A model generated the notes under the pieces. The model did not search any database. It worked only from the letters and a program-made list of their open reading frames with translations, and was not told the DNA's origin. Source: Polaromonas sp. SP1 (lineage in GTDB: Bacteria > Pseudomonadota > Gammaproteobacteria > Burkholderiales > Burkholderiaceae_C). From it: DNA of 64,000 nt. Location: contig NZ_CP031013.1 of assembly GCF_003711205.1 (NCBI RefSeq), positions 2,398,501 to 2,462,500 of the forward strand, read 5' to 3'. This document shows positions 37,343 to 46,818 of the stretch, piece after piece. The translations under genes and the position numbers were made by a program. Within the stretch, counting starts at the first letter, position 1. The number at the start of each line of letters is the position of its first letter.

Positions 37343-38656
37343 ATGGCCACTTCGACTTCCACCGCGACATCTTCCCACCAACCGCTCGCCGAACGCCTGC
37401 GCCCGCAAAACCTGGGCGAAGTCATCGGCCAGCAGCATTTGCTGGGCGAAGGCATGCCACTGCGCATTGCGTTTGAATCCGGTCAGCCGCACAGCTGCAT
37501 CCTCTGGGGCCCGCCCGGCGTGGGCAAGACGACGATCGCGCGGCTGATGGCCAGCAGCTTTGACGCGCACTTCATCACCATCTCCGCCGTGCTGGGCGGT
37601 GTCAAGGACATCCGCGAAGCCGTGGAGCAGGCCAGTATCTGGCAGGCCCAGAGCGGTCGGCGCACGATTGTTTTTGTCGACGAGGTGCACCGCTTCAACA
37701 AAAGCCAGCAGGATGCTTTTCTGCCGCATGTCGAAAGCGGCCTTTTCACCTTCATCGGCGCGACCACGGAAAACCCCTCGTTCGAGGTGAACTCGGCCCT
37801 GCTCTCGCGCGCCGTGGTCTATGTGCTGCAACCGCTGGGGGAAGCGGATCTTAAGCAAATCGTCGCCAAAGTCCTTGCGGAGCGTGCACTTCCTGCTATC
37901 GAAACCATAGCAAACGATGCCGCCGACCGTCTGGTGGCCTATGCCGACGGCGACGCCCGGCGCCTGCTGAACACGCTGGAATCGCTCAGCGTGGCGGCCA
38001 AGGCCGAGAAAGTCACCGAAGTCACCGACGCCTGGCTGCTCAAGGTGCTGGGCGAACGCCTGCGCCGTTACGACAAAGGCGGCGAGCAGTTCTACGACAC
38101 CATTTCCGCCCTGCACAAGTCGGTGCGCGGCTCCGACCCCGATGCGGCGCTGTACTGGTTCATGCGCATGCTCGACGGCGGCGCCGAGCCGCGCTACATG
38201 GCGCGCCGGCTGGTCCGCATGGCCAGCGAAGACATCGGACTGGCCGACCCGCGGGCGCTGCGCATGGCGCTGGACGCCGCCGAGGTCTATGAACGCCTGG
38301 GCTCACCCGAGGGCGAGCTGGCGCTGGCCCAGTGCGTGATTTACCTGGCGGTGGCGCCCAAGTCCAATGCCGTCTACAAGGCCTTCAACCAGGCCAAGGC
38401 TTTTATCGCCAAAGACGGCACCCGCCCGGTGCCCCTGCATTTGCGCAATGCACCAACAAAGCTCATGAAACAGCTGGATTACGGCAAAAACTACCGCTAC
38501 GCGCATGACGAGGAAGACGGCTTCGCTGCGGGGGAGAATTACTTTCCCGAGGGCATGGCCGCCCCCGGTTTCTACCGCCCCGTCAATCGGGGCCTGGAAA
38601 TAAAAATTGCCGAAAAACTCGAGAAGTTGCGGACAAAAAACGAAACGAAAGAATAA
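37343..38656 (+). CDS. rarA: Replication-associated recombination protein A (RarA/MgsA)
   Basis: A 437-residue AAA+ ATPase of the clamp-loader clade acting at stalled forks. Walker A is GPPGVGKTT (55-63, in [17 protein letters not shown]), and Walker B is [16 protein letters not shown]. The sensor block [20 protein letters not shown] and the C-terminal tetramerisation domain ([18 protein letters not shown]) are complete. A dispersed repeat copy of weak quality overlaps codons around LPAIETIAN. Its position after ftsK-lolA is a common arrangement. Confidence 0.95.
   Translation: MATSTSTATSSHQPLAERLRPQNLGEVIGQQHLLGEGMPLRIAFESGQPHSCILWGPPGVGKTTIARLMASSFDAHFITISAVLGGVKDIREAVEQASIWQAQSGRRTIVFVDEVHRFNKSQQDAFLPHVESGLFTFIGATTENPSFEVNSALLSRAVVYVLQPLGEADLKQIVAKVLAERALPAIETIANDAADRLVAYADGDARRLLNTLESLSVAAKAEKVTEVTDAWLLKVLGERLRRYDKGGEQFYDTISALHKSVRGSDPDAALYWFMRMLDGGAEPRYMARRLVRMASEDIGLADPRALRMALDAAEVYERLGSPEGELALAQCVIYLAVAPKSNAVYKAFNQAKAFIAKDGTRPVPLHLRNAPTKLMKQLDYGKNYRYAHDEEDGFAAGENYFPEGMAAPGFYRPVNRGLEIKIAEKLEKLRTKNETKE
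37867..37913 (-). repeat. Weak dispersed GCTAT/ATAGC repeat copy in rarA
   Basis: On the minus strand: TTTGCTATGGTTTCGATAGC, AGGAAGTGCACGC, and a degraded core near GGACTTTGG. It is in frame in rarA. Confidence 0.4.
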
Positions 38657-38828
38657 GCCCCGTGCAGCCGGCGATGTGCGGATCGTCGCGCACGTGATGC
38701 ATCAGCCCTGGGCAGGCAAGCCCTGAAACAGCGCATACGCTTTCTGCATGGCATGCCTCGTTTACGCATGCATCAAGGTGCAAACCCCGTTTGATACTAC
38801 CGACTCATCAATTCACCAGGAGTCAGGT

Positions 38829-39968
38829 ATGTCGTCAGGTTATTGCGTAAAAAGCGTTCTTTCTGTGCTGGCAGTTGTTTCGGCAACCTCGGCGCTGGCT
38901 CAGGACAAAGTCAAAATCGGCATCGCCGGCCCGCTGTCCGGCCCGGCGGCGCACTACGGCAAAGACAACGAGCGTGGCGCGCAGCTTGCCATTGAAGACC
39001 TCAACGCCAGCCAGTTCAAGATCGGCGGCAAGGCGGTCAGGTTCGAGCTGGTCTCGGAGGACGACCAGGCCGACCCGAAGCAGGGGACAGCCGTTGCGCA
39101 AAAACTCGTCGACGACAAGGTCAATGGGGTCGTGGGGCACAACAACAGCGGCACCACCATCCCTGCCGCCCGAATCTACAGCGAAGCAGGCCTTCCGCAC
39201 ATCACGCCGGCAGCTTCCAACCCCAAGCTCACCCAACTGGGCTACAAGACCACGTTCCGCACCATCGCCCACGATGGAATGATCGGCAGCGCGCTGGCTG
39301 TGTATGCAGCCACCAAGCTCAAGCTTCGCAATGTCGCGCTGATCGATGACCGCACGGCGTATGGCCAGGGCCTGGCCGACGAGTTTGAAAAGACCTTCAA
39401 ATCGTTGGGCGGCACTGTTGTCGCACGGGAATTTACCAACGACAAGGCCACTGATTTCTCTCCCATCCTGACGACTATCAAGGGCAAAAGGGCGCAGGCG
39501 ATCTTTTTCGGCGGCCTTGACGCGCAAGCTGGCGCGATGCTTCGGCAGATGGTTCAGCTGGGCATCGGCCAGCTGCCTTTCATGGGGGGCGACGGCGTTT
39601 GCACGGGTGATCTGCCGAAGCTGGGTGCACAGGCGGTCGGTACAAACGTGATTTGCGGTGACGGCGGTGAGGCCTTGATGGACATGAAGGGCGGCCCTGG
39701 TTTTGCCCAGCGCTACAAAGCCGCTTACAAAAGCGACGTCGTGGTTTATGCGCCGTACGCCTATGACAACGTCATGATTTTGGCCAATGCCATGCAGGCT
39801 GCCGGCTCGGCCGAGCCCGCCAAATACCTGGCCTATGTCGGCAAGACAAAGTATGAAGGCATCACTGGCCTTATTGAGTTTGACGGAACGGGCCAGCGCA
39901 AGAAAGCCGCGGTCACCTTGTCTACCTACCCGTCGGGTGTCAAAACCACGCTTGTCACGATGAAGTGA
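38829..39968 (+). CDS. Branched-chain amino acid-type ABC transporter substrate-binding protein
   Basis: A 379-residue periplasmic receptor of the LivJ/LivK (Leu/Ile/Val-binding) family. The signal peptide is MSSGYCVKSVLSVLAVVSAT with cleavage after ALA near 24. The mature part has KVKIGIAGPLSGPAAHYGKD, GVVGHNNSGTTIPAARIYSE and YAPYAYDNVMILANAMQ, typical of the family. AGGAG at 38817-38821 supports ATG 38829 over upstream in-frame ATGs. Permease genes are not adjacent; livHMGF starts 2.5 kb downstream beyond an asparaginase and a LysR gene and probably serves this receptor. A long hairpin follows the stop. Confidence 0.93.
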   Translation: MSSGYCVKSVLSVLAVVSATSALAQDKVKIGIAGPLSGPAAHYGKDNERGAQLAIEDLNASQFKIGGKAVRFELVSEDDQADPKQGTAVAQKLVDDKVNGVVGHNNSGTTIPAARIYSEAGLPHITPAASNPKLTQLGYKTTFRTIAHDGMIGSALAVYAATKLKLRNVALIDDRTAYGQGLADEFEKTFKSLGGTVVAREFTNDKATDFSPILTTIKGKRAQAIFFGGLDAQAGAMLRQMVQLGIGQLPFMGGDGVCTGDLPKLGAQAVGTNVICGDGGEALMDMKGGPGFAQRYKAAYKSDVVVYAPYAYDNVMILANAMQAAGSAEPAKYLAYVGKTKYEGITGLIEFDGTGQRKKAAVTLSTYPSGVKTTLVTMK

Positions 39969-39980
39969 TGGCAAGTGGCT

Positions 39981-40012
39981 GGGCTTCGCGAATCATGTGA
40001 TTCGCAAAGCCC
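39981..40012. other. Long hairpin after the receptor gene
   Basis: GGGCTT-c-GCGAATCA-TG-TGATTCGC-a-AAGCCC: a 15-position stem with one C/A mismatch, 12 bp past the stop. No T-tract follows, so it is more likely an mRNA 3'-end stabiliser or processing structure than an intrinsic terminator. Confidence 0.55.
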
Positions 40013-40124
40013 ACAACGCTGCGCCCGGTCCCCCGGCAGGGCCGCAGGCCGCAGGGCAAGCGGCGACACCTGCAGCTGTCGTTCAGGGCCAAGCTGTACT
40101 TTGCAGAGGCAGCGGCTCCGCCAT

Positions 40125-40159
40125 CTTTAACGCTTTAACGCCTTTAACGCCTTTAACGC
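40125..40159. repeat. Short tandem repeat before asparaginase
   Basis: Four near-perfect tandem units CTTTAACG(C) (40125-40132, 40133-40141, 40142-40150, 40151-40159), ending 16 bp before the asparaginase ATG. Confidence 0.8.
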
Positions 40160-40175
40160 GATTGTTGAAACATTG

Positions 40176-41174
40176 ATGCGAAAAATAAAAATTGCCGTCC
40201 TGGGCACCGGCGGCACCATCGCGGGCGAAGCCAGCTCTGCGTCGGATGTGCTCAGCTATCAGGATTCGCAGCTTTCCGCCGCCGACACCTTGATGCCGCT
40301 GAAGCCCCATTTGCCCGGGAACGTCGAGTTGCGGGCCGTTCAGATCAGTCAACTGGGCAGCGAAAACTTTTCTACCGATACATGGCTTCACCTGGCTGGC
40401 GCGATTGCGCGGCTCGACAAGACCGAAGAGCCGGATGGGTTTGTGCTGACCCAGGGAACCGACACGCTGGAAGAGACGGCTTATTTTTTGCACCTGGCGC
40501 TCAAGACGGCCAAGCCGGTCGTGGTGGTGGGCGCCATGCGTCCCGCAACCGCCATCAGCGCCGATGGACCGCTCAATCTTTTGCGGGCGGTGCAGCTGGC
40601 CGCAAGCCCGCAGATGTCGGGATTCGGCGTGATGGTTGTTGCCAATGAGCGGATTTTCTCCGCCCGCGAAGTAACCAAATCCCACACTTCGTCGATCGAC
40701 AGTCTTGCAAGCCCGGAGTTCGGCTGCGTCGGTTACATGCAAAACGGCGAGGTCAAACTTCACCGGATGCCGTCCAGGCACCATACGCTGAATTCGCCTT
40801 TTGATGTGTCGGGCCTTCAGGGCCTGCCCAAGGTCGATATTGTGTACGCCTACCCAGGTGCGGGCTGCGAAAGCATCCGGGCATTCCTGGGCGCTGGTGC
40901 ACGCGGCCTGGTGCACGCGGGCACCGGAAACGGATCGATCTCCAGCATTCACCAGGCGGCCTATCGTGAAGCGATGCTTCGCGGCGTCGCCGTCGTCAGG
41001 AGTTCCCGTACCGGAAGCGGGCTGGTGTCGCGCAACGGCGCTGTGAACGATGATGCTTTCGGCAGCATAGGCGCTGACACCCTCAGCCCGCAAAAAGCCC
41101 GCGTGCTGCTGTGCCTGGCACTGACCTTGACGCAGGACGCCGGGGAGCTGCAGCGTTACTTCGACACCTACTGA
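40176..41174 (+). CDS. Type II-like L-asparaginase / glutaminase-asparaginase
   Basis: A 332-residue amidohydrolase converting asparagine to aspartate and ammonia. The first catalytic motif is LGTGGTIAGEA with the nucleophile Thr. The second motif reads LTQGTDTLEETAYFLHLAL, with the catalytic Thr-Asp intact but Gln where most enzymes have His (THGTDT). The lysine block is EVTKSHTSSIDSL. No signal peptide is seen (MRKIKIAVLG), so a cytosolic location is likely. ATG 40176 is used; a TTG directly precedes it. The gene lies between an amino-acid receptor gene and a LysR gene and may be fed by that transport system. Confidence 0.9.
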   Translation: MRKIKIAVLGTGGTIAGEASSASDVLSYQDSQLSAADTLMPLKPHLPGNVELRAVQISQLGSENFSTDTWLHLAGAIARLDKTEEPDGFVLTQGTDTLEETAYFLHLALKTAKPVVVVGAMRPATAISADGPLNLLRAVQLAASPQMSGFGVMVVANERIFSAREVTKSHTSSIDSLASPEFGCVGYMQNGEVKLHRMPSRHHTLNSPFDVSGLQGLPKVDIVYAYPGAGCESIRAFLGAGARGLVHAGTGNGSISSIHQAAYREAMLRGVAVVRSSRTGSGLVSRNGAVNDDAFGSIGADTLSPQKARVLLCLALTLTQDAGELQRYFDTY

Positions 41175-41189
41175 GCGGGATACGCCATG

Positions 41190-42083
41190 TCAACCAGCGT
41201 GAATCAGGCGGGCTTGGGCCGCGAAGTGCTCAATGAATTTCTTTTCGTGCAGCCCGGCCTGATGCGTGACAAGGCGCATCACGGCAACCCGTATGGGTAC
41301 TTCCGGCGTAAAGGGCAAAACCTGGGCCCCGTGCCCCTTCCCCAATGCGCCTGTCAGGGAGTCCACCAGCGCGACGCCCATTCCCTGCGCAGCCAGGTGC
41401 ATGGCAACCACGCTGGTTTCGACCGAGACGTTGCGGGTGAGCGCGATGTCCGCCATTCCGTCCGTCTGGGCGATCAGCGAGGCAACCAGGTCATCCTTGC
41501 TCAGCCCGATGATGTTGCAGGAGGCAAGATCCCTAATGGAGATGGAAGTTTTGCTTTTCGAGAAATAGCCTGATGTCGATACCGAACAAAAGAAGGCCTG
41601 CAGCAGGTCTGTGGTGTCGAGCGCCGCATGCGCCACCGGTTCATAAACGAACCCGATATCGACGTGCCCCGCCAGGAGCGCATCAACAAGCGAGTCGTAG
41701 TGATAGGTTTCCAGCGTCAGCTTGCATTTGGGATATTGCTCAATGAACGATTTGACAGCTTTGGGCAGGACGGCTGTGGCCAGCGAAGGGACGGCTGCGA
41801 TCCTTAACTGCCTGTCGCCGCCGTTGCGCAGCCCTGCCGCCAGCGAAGACGCGTGGCTCATGGATTCCATGATTTTCAGGATCGCCGGGCGTAGCTGCCG
41901 GGCTTCGTCAGTGGGTGCCATTCGCCCCTGCTGGCGATCAAACAGGAGGAAACCGAGCTCAGTTTCTGCGCTTGAAATCAGGCGCGAGACGGCCGGCTGT
42001 GAAAGATTGAGCATCTTTGCCGCGCCTGTGACGGTGCCGCAAAGAAAAACCGCGTTGATGGCCTCGTATTTATGAAACCGCAT
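41190..42083 (-). CDS. LysR family transcriptional regulator
   Basis: A 297-residue LysR protein. The N-terminal winged helix has INAVFLCGTVTGAAKMLNLS then QPAVSRLISSAETELGFLLF. The C-terminal effector domain (about 90-290) reads RQLRIAAVPSLATAVLPKAV and onward. It is convergent with the asparaginase gene (15 bp) and divergent from livHMGF across 366 bp. The liv operon is thus the most natural target besides its own gene; this is inference. The effector is unknown but may be an amino acid. Confidence 0.9.
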   Translation of the reverse strand: MRFHKYEAINAVFLCGTVTGAAKMLNLSQPAVSRLISSAETELGFLLFDRQQGRMAPTDEARQLRPAILKIMESMSHASSLAAGLRNGGDRQLRIAAVPSLATAVLPKAVKSFIEQYPKCKLTLETYHYDSLVDALLAGHVDIGFVYEPVAHAALDTTDLLQAFFCSVSTSGYFSKSKTSISIRDLASCNIIGLSKDDLVASLIAQTDGMADIALTRNVSVETSVVAMHLAAQGMGVALVDSLTGALGKGHGAQVLPFTPEVPIRVAVMRLVTHQAGLHEKKFIEHFAAQARLIHAG

Positions 42084-42449
42084 ATTGCAATCTAAAAACG
42101 AATGAACGTCCCGGCATCAGCGGCCGGCCAGGAGCGGCGGCAAGGTGCTGCGGGCTTGTGCATCGCATTAGATGAAATTTTCAAGGTAAAAGAAGTATAA
42201 GGAAAGCTAATGAAAAATTAAAGTTCTACGTTTCGGAGAATGTTAAGGGTAAACCCCGCGAAAACCGCCCACTTGGCCCGATTCTCGCTTAAGGCCGATG
42301 GCTACAATTTACGGATTAGCTCGCCATCTTCACCAGCCATCCGGCTTTGATAGGCGGGCTTTTTGTTAACTCGCGCCAGCCGCCGGTGATCCCGGCAGCG
42401 GGCGGCCGCCAGGCAGGGTTGGCAATTTATTTACACGGGAGAGTGAGTT
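42084..42449. other. LysR-liv intergenic control region
   Basis: A 366-bp divergent gap. About 42170-42255 is unusually AT-rich, with purine-rich runs and a possible -10 TATAAG near 42196. A terminator-like hairpin at 42318-42365 follows. A 23-codon frame (ATG 42298, stop at 42369) spans that hairpin. No recognised riboswitch was identified. Confidence 0.5.
42318..42365 (+). terminator. Terminator-like hairpin in liv leader
   Basis: AGCTCGCC (42318-42325) pairs with GGCGGGCT (42353-42360) with one G-U pair, followed by TTTTTG. An inner AGCC/GGCT stem lies within the loop. It is 85 bp before the livH ATG, so it may act as an attenuator rather than an end-of-operon signal. Confidence 0.5.
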
Positions 42450-43379
42450 ATGGAAGTATTGCTACAGCAGATCATCAATGGTCTGGTGCTCGGCAGCATG
42501 TATGCCCTGATCGCCCTGGGCTACACGATGGTGTACGGCATCATCAACCTGATCAACTTCGCGCACGGCGAAGTCCTGATGGTCGGGGCTTTAACCAGTT
42601 GGACCATCATCGGCCTGATGCAGAGCTCCATGCCGGGCACGCCGGGCTGGGTTATTTTGCTGATATCGCTGCTGATCGCCTTTGTCGTTTGCGGGGCCCT
42701 CAACTTCGCGATCGAAAAAATCGCCTACCGGCCACTGCGAAACTCCCCCAAACTGGCCCCGCTGATCACCGCCATCGGCATGTCGCTTTTGCTGCAGACG
42801 CTGGCCATGATCATCTGGAAGCCCAACTACAAACCCTACCCAACCCTGCTGCCAAGCGAGCCTTTCCAGGTCGGCGGCGCCGTCATCACCGTGACCCAGC
42901 TCTTCATCCTGGGCGCCACGGTAGTCTCCCTTTCTGTACTGATGTGGCTGGTTCATTACACCAAGCTGGGCCGTGCCATGCGCGCCACTGCCGAGAACCC
43001 GCGCGTCGCCGCCCTGATGGGTGTGCGCCCCGACACCGTCATCTCGGCCACCTTCATCATCGGCGCCGTCCTGGCGGCGCTGGCCGGTGTCATGTACGCC
43101 TCCAACTACGGCACGGTGCAGCACACCATGGGCTTCCTGCCGGGCCTGAAAGCCTTTACGGCCGCCGTGTTCGGCGGCATCGGCAACCTGGGCGGTGCGG
43201 TGCTCGGCGGCATCCTGCTGGGCCTGATCGAATCCATCGGCGCCGGCTACATCGGCCCGCTGACGGGCGGCGTGCTGGGCAGCCAGTACTCCGACATCTT
43301 TGCCTTCATCGTGCTGATTTTTGTGCTCACGCTGCGTCCTTCGGGCCTGCTGGGTGAGCGTGTAGCGGACCGGGCGTGA
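42450..43379 (+). CDS. livH: Branched-chain amino acid ABC transporter permease LivH
   Basis: A 309-residue inner-membrane permease with about eight helices. Family blocks are LGSMYALIALGYTMVYGIIN, LINFAHGEVLMVGA and GVRPDTVISATFIIGAVLAA, and FGGIGNLGGAVLGGILLGL near the C-terminus couples to the ATPases. It pairs with LivM to form the channel. The start ATG 42450 follows GGGAGAGTGA. First gene of livHMGF; no receptor gene is in the operon itself, the nearest being at 38829. Confidence 0.95.
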   Translation: MEVLLQQIINGLVLGSMYALIALGYTMVYGIINLINFAHGEVLMVGALTSWTIIGLMQSSMPGTPGWVILLISLLIAFVVCGALNFAIEKIAYRPLRNSPKLAPLITAIGMSLLLQTLAMIIWKPNYKPYPTLLPSEPFQVGGAVITVTQLFILGATVVSLSVLMWLVHYTKLGRAMRATAENPRVAALMGVRPDTVISATFIIGAVLAALAGVMYASNYGTVQHTMGFLPGLKAFTAAVFGGIGNLGGAVLGGILLGLIESIGAGYIGPLTGGVLGSQYSDIFAFIVLIFVLTLRPSGLLGERVADRA

Positions 43380-43412
43380 CGCCGCGTCCATCCGGTACAC
43401 AAGGAGAACCTC

Positions 43413-44531
43413 ATGAATTCCGTTAAATCGAAAAAACTCATTACCTTCCTGATCGTCGCGGCGGCATTGCTGGTGCTGCCCCTGATCCTGCAGCAAGGCG
43501 GCAACGCCTGGGTGCGGATTGTCGACATGGCTTTGCTGTATGTGCTGCTGGCCCTGGGCCTGAACATCGTGGTCGGCTACGCCGGCCTGCTGGATTTGGG
43601 CTACGTCGCCTTCTTCGCCGTCGGTGCGTATCTTTTCGCGTTGCTCGGCTCGCCGCACCTGGCCGATGCCTTCCCCTGGATTGCGGCGCAGTTCCCGAAC
43701 GGCCTGCATTTGCCGATCTGGGCCATCATCCCGATGGCCGCGGCGCTGGCCGGCTTCTTCGGCGTGATCCTGGGCGCACCGACCCTCAAGCTGCGCGGCG
43801 ACTACCTCGCCATCGTGACACTGGGTTTCGGTGAAATCATCCGCGTGTTCCTGAACAACCTGGACCGCCCGATCAACCTGACCAACGGCCCCAAAGGCAT
43901 CAACCAGATCGACTCGATGAAGTTTTTCGGGTTCGACCTGGGCAAGCCGCATGAGTTTTTCGGCTTCGAGGTCAACTCGGTGTCGATGTACTACTACCTC
44001 TTCCTGGTGCTGGTGATCGTTTCGGTCGTGATCTGCCACCGCCTTGAGAACTCCCGCATCGGCCGCGCCTGGATGGCGATCCGTGAAGACGAAATCGCCG
44101 CCAAGGCCATGGGCATCAACACCCGCAACCTGAAGCTGCTGGCCTTCGGCATGGGCGCTACGTTCGGCGGCGTGTCCGGCTCCATGTTTGCCGCCTTCCA
44201 GGGTTTCGTCTCGCCGGAATCCTTCAGCCTGATGGAGTCGGTCATGATCGTCGCCATGGTGGTGCTGGGCGGCATCGGCCATTTGCCCGGCGTCATTCTG
44301 GGCGCCTTGCTGCTCGCCGCCTTGCCTGAGGTGCTGCGCCACGTGGCCGGCCCGCTGCAAGCCATGACAGACGGCCGCCTCGACTCCGCCATCCTGCGCC
44401 AGCTGCTGATTGCGCTGGCCATGATCGTCATCATGCTGATGCGTCCCCGCGGCCTGTGGCCAGCGGCTGAGCACGGCAAATCACTGAACAAGGTCCCCGG
44501 TAAGGACCCCATTCAGTCAATCAATCCTTAA
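43413..44531 (+). CDS. livM: Branched-chain amino acid ABC transporter permease LivM
   Basis: A 372-residue permease partner of LivH. Blocks include LLYVLLALGLNIVVGYAGLL, LDLGYVAFFAVGAYLFALLG and GAPTLKLRGDYLAIVTLGFG with EIIRVFLNN, and the coupling block VVLGGIGHLPGVILGALLLA. It follows livH by 33 bp, with AAGGAG before ATG 43413. The C-terminal tail after the last helix is short and polar. Confidence 0.95.
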   Translation: MNSVKSKKLITFLIVAAALLVLPLILQQGGNAWVRIVDMALLYVLLALGLNIVVGYAGLLDLGYVAFFAVGAYLFALLGSPHLADAFPWIAAQFPNGLHLPIWAIIPMAAALAGFFGVILGAPTLKLRGDYLAIVTLGFGEIIRVFLNNLDRPINLTNGPKGINQIDSMKFFGFDLGKPHEFFGFEVNSVSMYYYLFLVLVIVSVVICHRLENSRIGRAWMAIREDEIAAKAMGINTRNLKLLAFGMGATFGGVSGSMFAAFQGFVSPESFSLMESVMIVAMVVLGGIGHLPGVILGALLLAALPEVLRHVAGPLQAMTDGRLDSAILRQLLIALAMIVIMLMRPRGLWPAAEHGKSLNKVPGKDPIQSINP

Positions 44532-44542
44532 GGAGAATGGAT

Positions 44543-45310
<768 letters not shown>

Positions 45311-45324
45311 AGGAAAGCAAGAAC

Positions 45325-46044
45325 ATGGCAGCAAACACACTCCTGAAGGTGACCGGCCTGAAGGTCGCCTACGGCGGCATCCAGGCGGTCAAGGGCGTTG
45401 ACTTCGAAGTCAACGACGGCGAACTGGTCACGCTCATCGGCTCCAACGGCGCCGGCAAGACCACCACCATGAAAGCCATCACCGGCACCCTGCCGATGCT
45501 GGACGGCGACATCGAATACCTGGGCAAGAGCATCAAGGGCCGCGGCGCCTGGGACCTCGTCAAGGAAGGCCTGGCTATGGTGCCGGAAGGCCGCGGCGTT
45601 TTCACCCGCATGACCATCACCGAAAACCTGCAGATGGGCGCTTACATCCGAAGCGACAAGGCGGGCGTTGCCGAAGATATCGAAAAGATGTTTGTGTTGT
45701 TCCCGCGCCTGCGTGAACGCAAAGACCAGCTGGCCGGCACCATGTCGGGCGGTGAGCAGCAGATGCTGGCCATGGGCCGCGCGCTGATGAGCCGTCCCAA
45801 GGTGCTGCTGCTGGACGAGCCGTCGATGGGCCTGTCGCCCATCATGGTCGACAAGATTTTCGAGGTCGTGAAAGATGTGTCCGCCCGCGGCGTGACGGTG
45901 CTGCTGGTCGAGCAAAACGCCAGCCGCGCACTGGGCATCGCCAACCGCGGCTACGTCATGGAATCGGGCAACGTCACCATGAACGGCGACGCGAAAGAGC
46001 TGCTCAACGACCCGCGCGTGCGGGCCGCCTACCTGGGCGAATAA
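45325..46044 (+). CDS. livF: Branched-chain amino acid ABC transporter ATPase LivF
   Basis: A 239-residue ABC ATPase. Walker A is GSNGAGKTT (39-47), the signature is MSGGEQQMLAMGRALMSRPK, and Walker B is VLLLDEPSMGLSP. It is the second ATPase of the Liv transporter. The frame is open upstream into livG, but ATG 45325 (MAANTLLKVTG) follows AAGGAAAG and matches the family. It starts 15 bp after the livG stop. A strong hairpin and T-tract downstream end the operon. Confidence 0.95.
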   Translation: MAANTLLKVTGLKVAYGGIQAVKGVDFEVNDGELVTLIGSNGAGKTTTMKAITGTLPMLDGDIEYLGKSIKGRGAWDLVKEGLAMVPEGRGVFTRMTITENLQMGAYIRSDKAGVAEDIEKMFVLFPRLRERKDQLAGTMSGGEQQMLAMGRALMSRPKVLLLDEPSMGLSPIMVDKIFEVVKDVSARGVTVLLVEQNASRALGIANRGYVMESGNVTMNGDAKELLNDPRVRAAYLGE

Positions 46045-46114
46045 ACAAAGACGGCGGCGGGGCGCTGCGTGCGCCCGCTGCCGCCGCGCATTTCAGCCGT
46101 AACTTTTGCGGCCG

Positions 46115-46152
46115 GGCGCCGGGGCCTAAAGGCCTTGCGGCGCCATTTTTTT
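46115..46152 (+). terminator. Rho-independent terminator after livF
   Basis: GGCGCC (about 46115-46120) and GGCGCC (46139-46144), with an inner GGCCT/AGGCC pair, are followed by A-T7. A second GC-rich hairpin without a T-tract lies at about 46051-46087, between the livF stop and this site. Confidence 0.75.
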
Positions 46153-46232
46153 GCGCATAAAGTGCCAGTCAGGAAATGCGCAGTTCGCGCATCCACACGT
46201 CCCGCCAACACACCCGAGCAAAGGGAATTTCC

Positions 46233-46637
46233 ATGAGCACCCACCTCGTTCGCACCGCCGCCGTGATCTTCGCCTTCCTGGCTTCGTCCTTTTTCACCGG
46301 CGCCTCGGCCCAGTCGCTGCGCTGCAAGGGCGACCTGGCGCAGATCGGCAACTCCAAAGGCACCATCCTGCAAAAGTGCGGTGAGCCCGTCATGAAAGAC
46401 ACGTTCTGCAAACCGGTGCAAAACACCAGCTCGACGACGACGCCCATCGTCACGCCGGCCGCGCCTGTGACCACGACCGGCAACTCCGCCAGCACCACCA
46501 CCAATGTCACCGTCAACACCTGCCAGCAGGTCGAAGAGTGGACTTACAACCCGGGTTACGGACAGTTCATGACCATGCTGCTGTTTGAAGGTGGCTCGCT
46601 GGCCAGCATCCGCTACGGAGACCGCGTGACTCGTTGA
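46233..46637 (+). CDS. DUF2845 family exported protein
   Basis: A 134-residue protein with a Sec signal peptide (LVRTAAVIFAFLASSFFTG, cleavage after ASA near 27). The mature part has SLRCKGDLAQIGNSKGTILQ and KCGEPVMKDTFC, then a Thr/Ser-rich linker and EEWTYNPGYGQFMTMLLFEG with GSLASIRYGDR. This is the DUF2845 layout of an envelope protein of unknown function. Four mature cysteines could form two disulfides. ATG 46233 follows AAAGGGAA. A strong terminator follows. Confidence 0.85.
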   Translation: MSTHLVRTAAVIFAFLASSFFTGASAQSLRCKGDLAQIGNSKGTILQKCGEPVMKDTFCKPVQNTSSTTTPIVTPAAPVTTTGNSASTTTNVTVNTCQQVEEWTYNPGYGQFMTMLLFEGGSLASIRYGDRVTR

Positions 46638-46660
46638 GTCTCACAGCCGTTCAACAAAAA

Positions 46661-46691
46661 AGGCCGGTTCCCGCAAGGGACCGGCCTTTTT
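46661..46691 (+). terminator. Rho-independent terminator after DUF2845 gene
   Basis: AGGCCGGTTCCC (46661-46672) pairs with GGGACCGGCCT (46677-46687) around GCAA, with A6 before and T5 after, so it can work in both directions. Confidence 0.9.
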
Positions 46692-46737
46692 CATGGCTTG
46701 CCATGGGCGTGGAAGGATGTTGTGATTCAGGGAGGAT

Positions 46738-46800
46738 GCTACATATTTGATAGCTGCTTGCCCATGCCCTTATTGGGCTACAGCCTCAAAACGCTTATAA
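46738..46800 (+). repeat. Dispersed GCTAT/ATAGC repeat, intergenic copy
   Basis: GCTACATATTTGATAGCTGC, TTGCCCATGCCCTTATT, the core GGGCTACAGCC and tail TCAAAACGCTTATAA. It lies between two convergent genes, ending 18 bp before the Bug-receptor stop. Confidence 0.7.
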
Positions 46801-46818
46801 AAACCGAAACAGCCAGCG

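Noticed and set aside
39981..40012. Calling the hairpin an intrinsic terminator
   Set aside because: No T-tract follows it on either strand.
42298..42369. A tRNA-like fold near the liv leader
   Set aside because: The stem-loop lacks acceptor, D and T arms; it fits a terminator-like hairpin better.
42591..44474. An antisense open frame of about 630 codons across livH and livM
   Set aside because: The His/Gln/Asp-rich low-complexity translation is typical of antisense to membrane-protein genes, and both sense genes are clear permeases.
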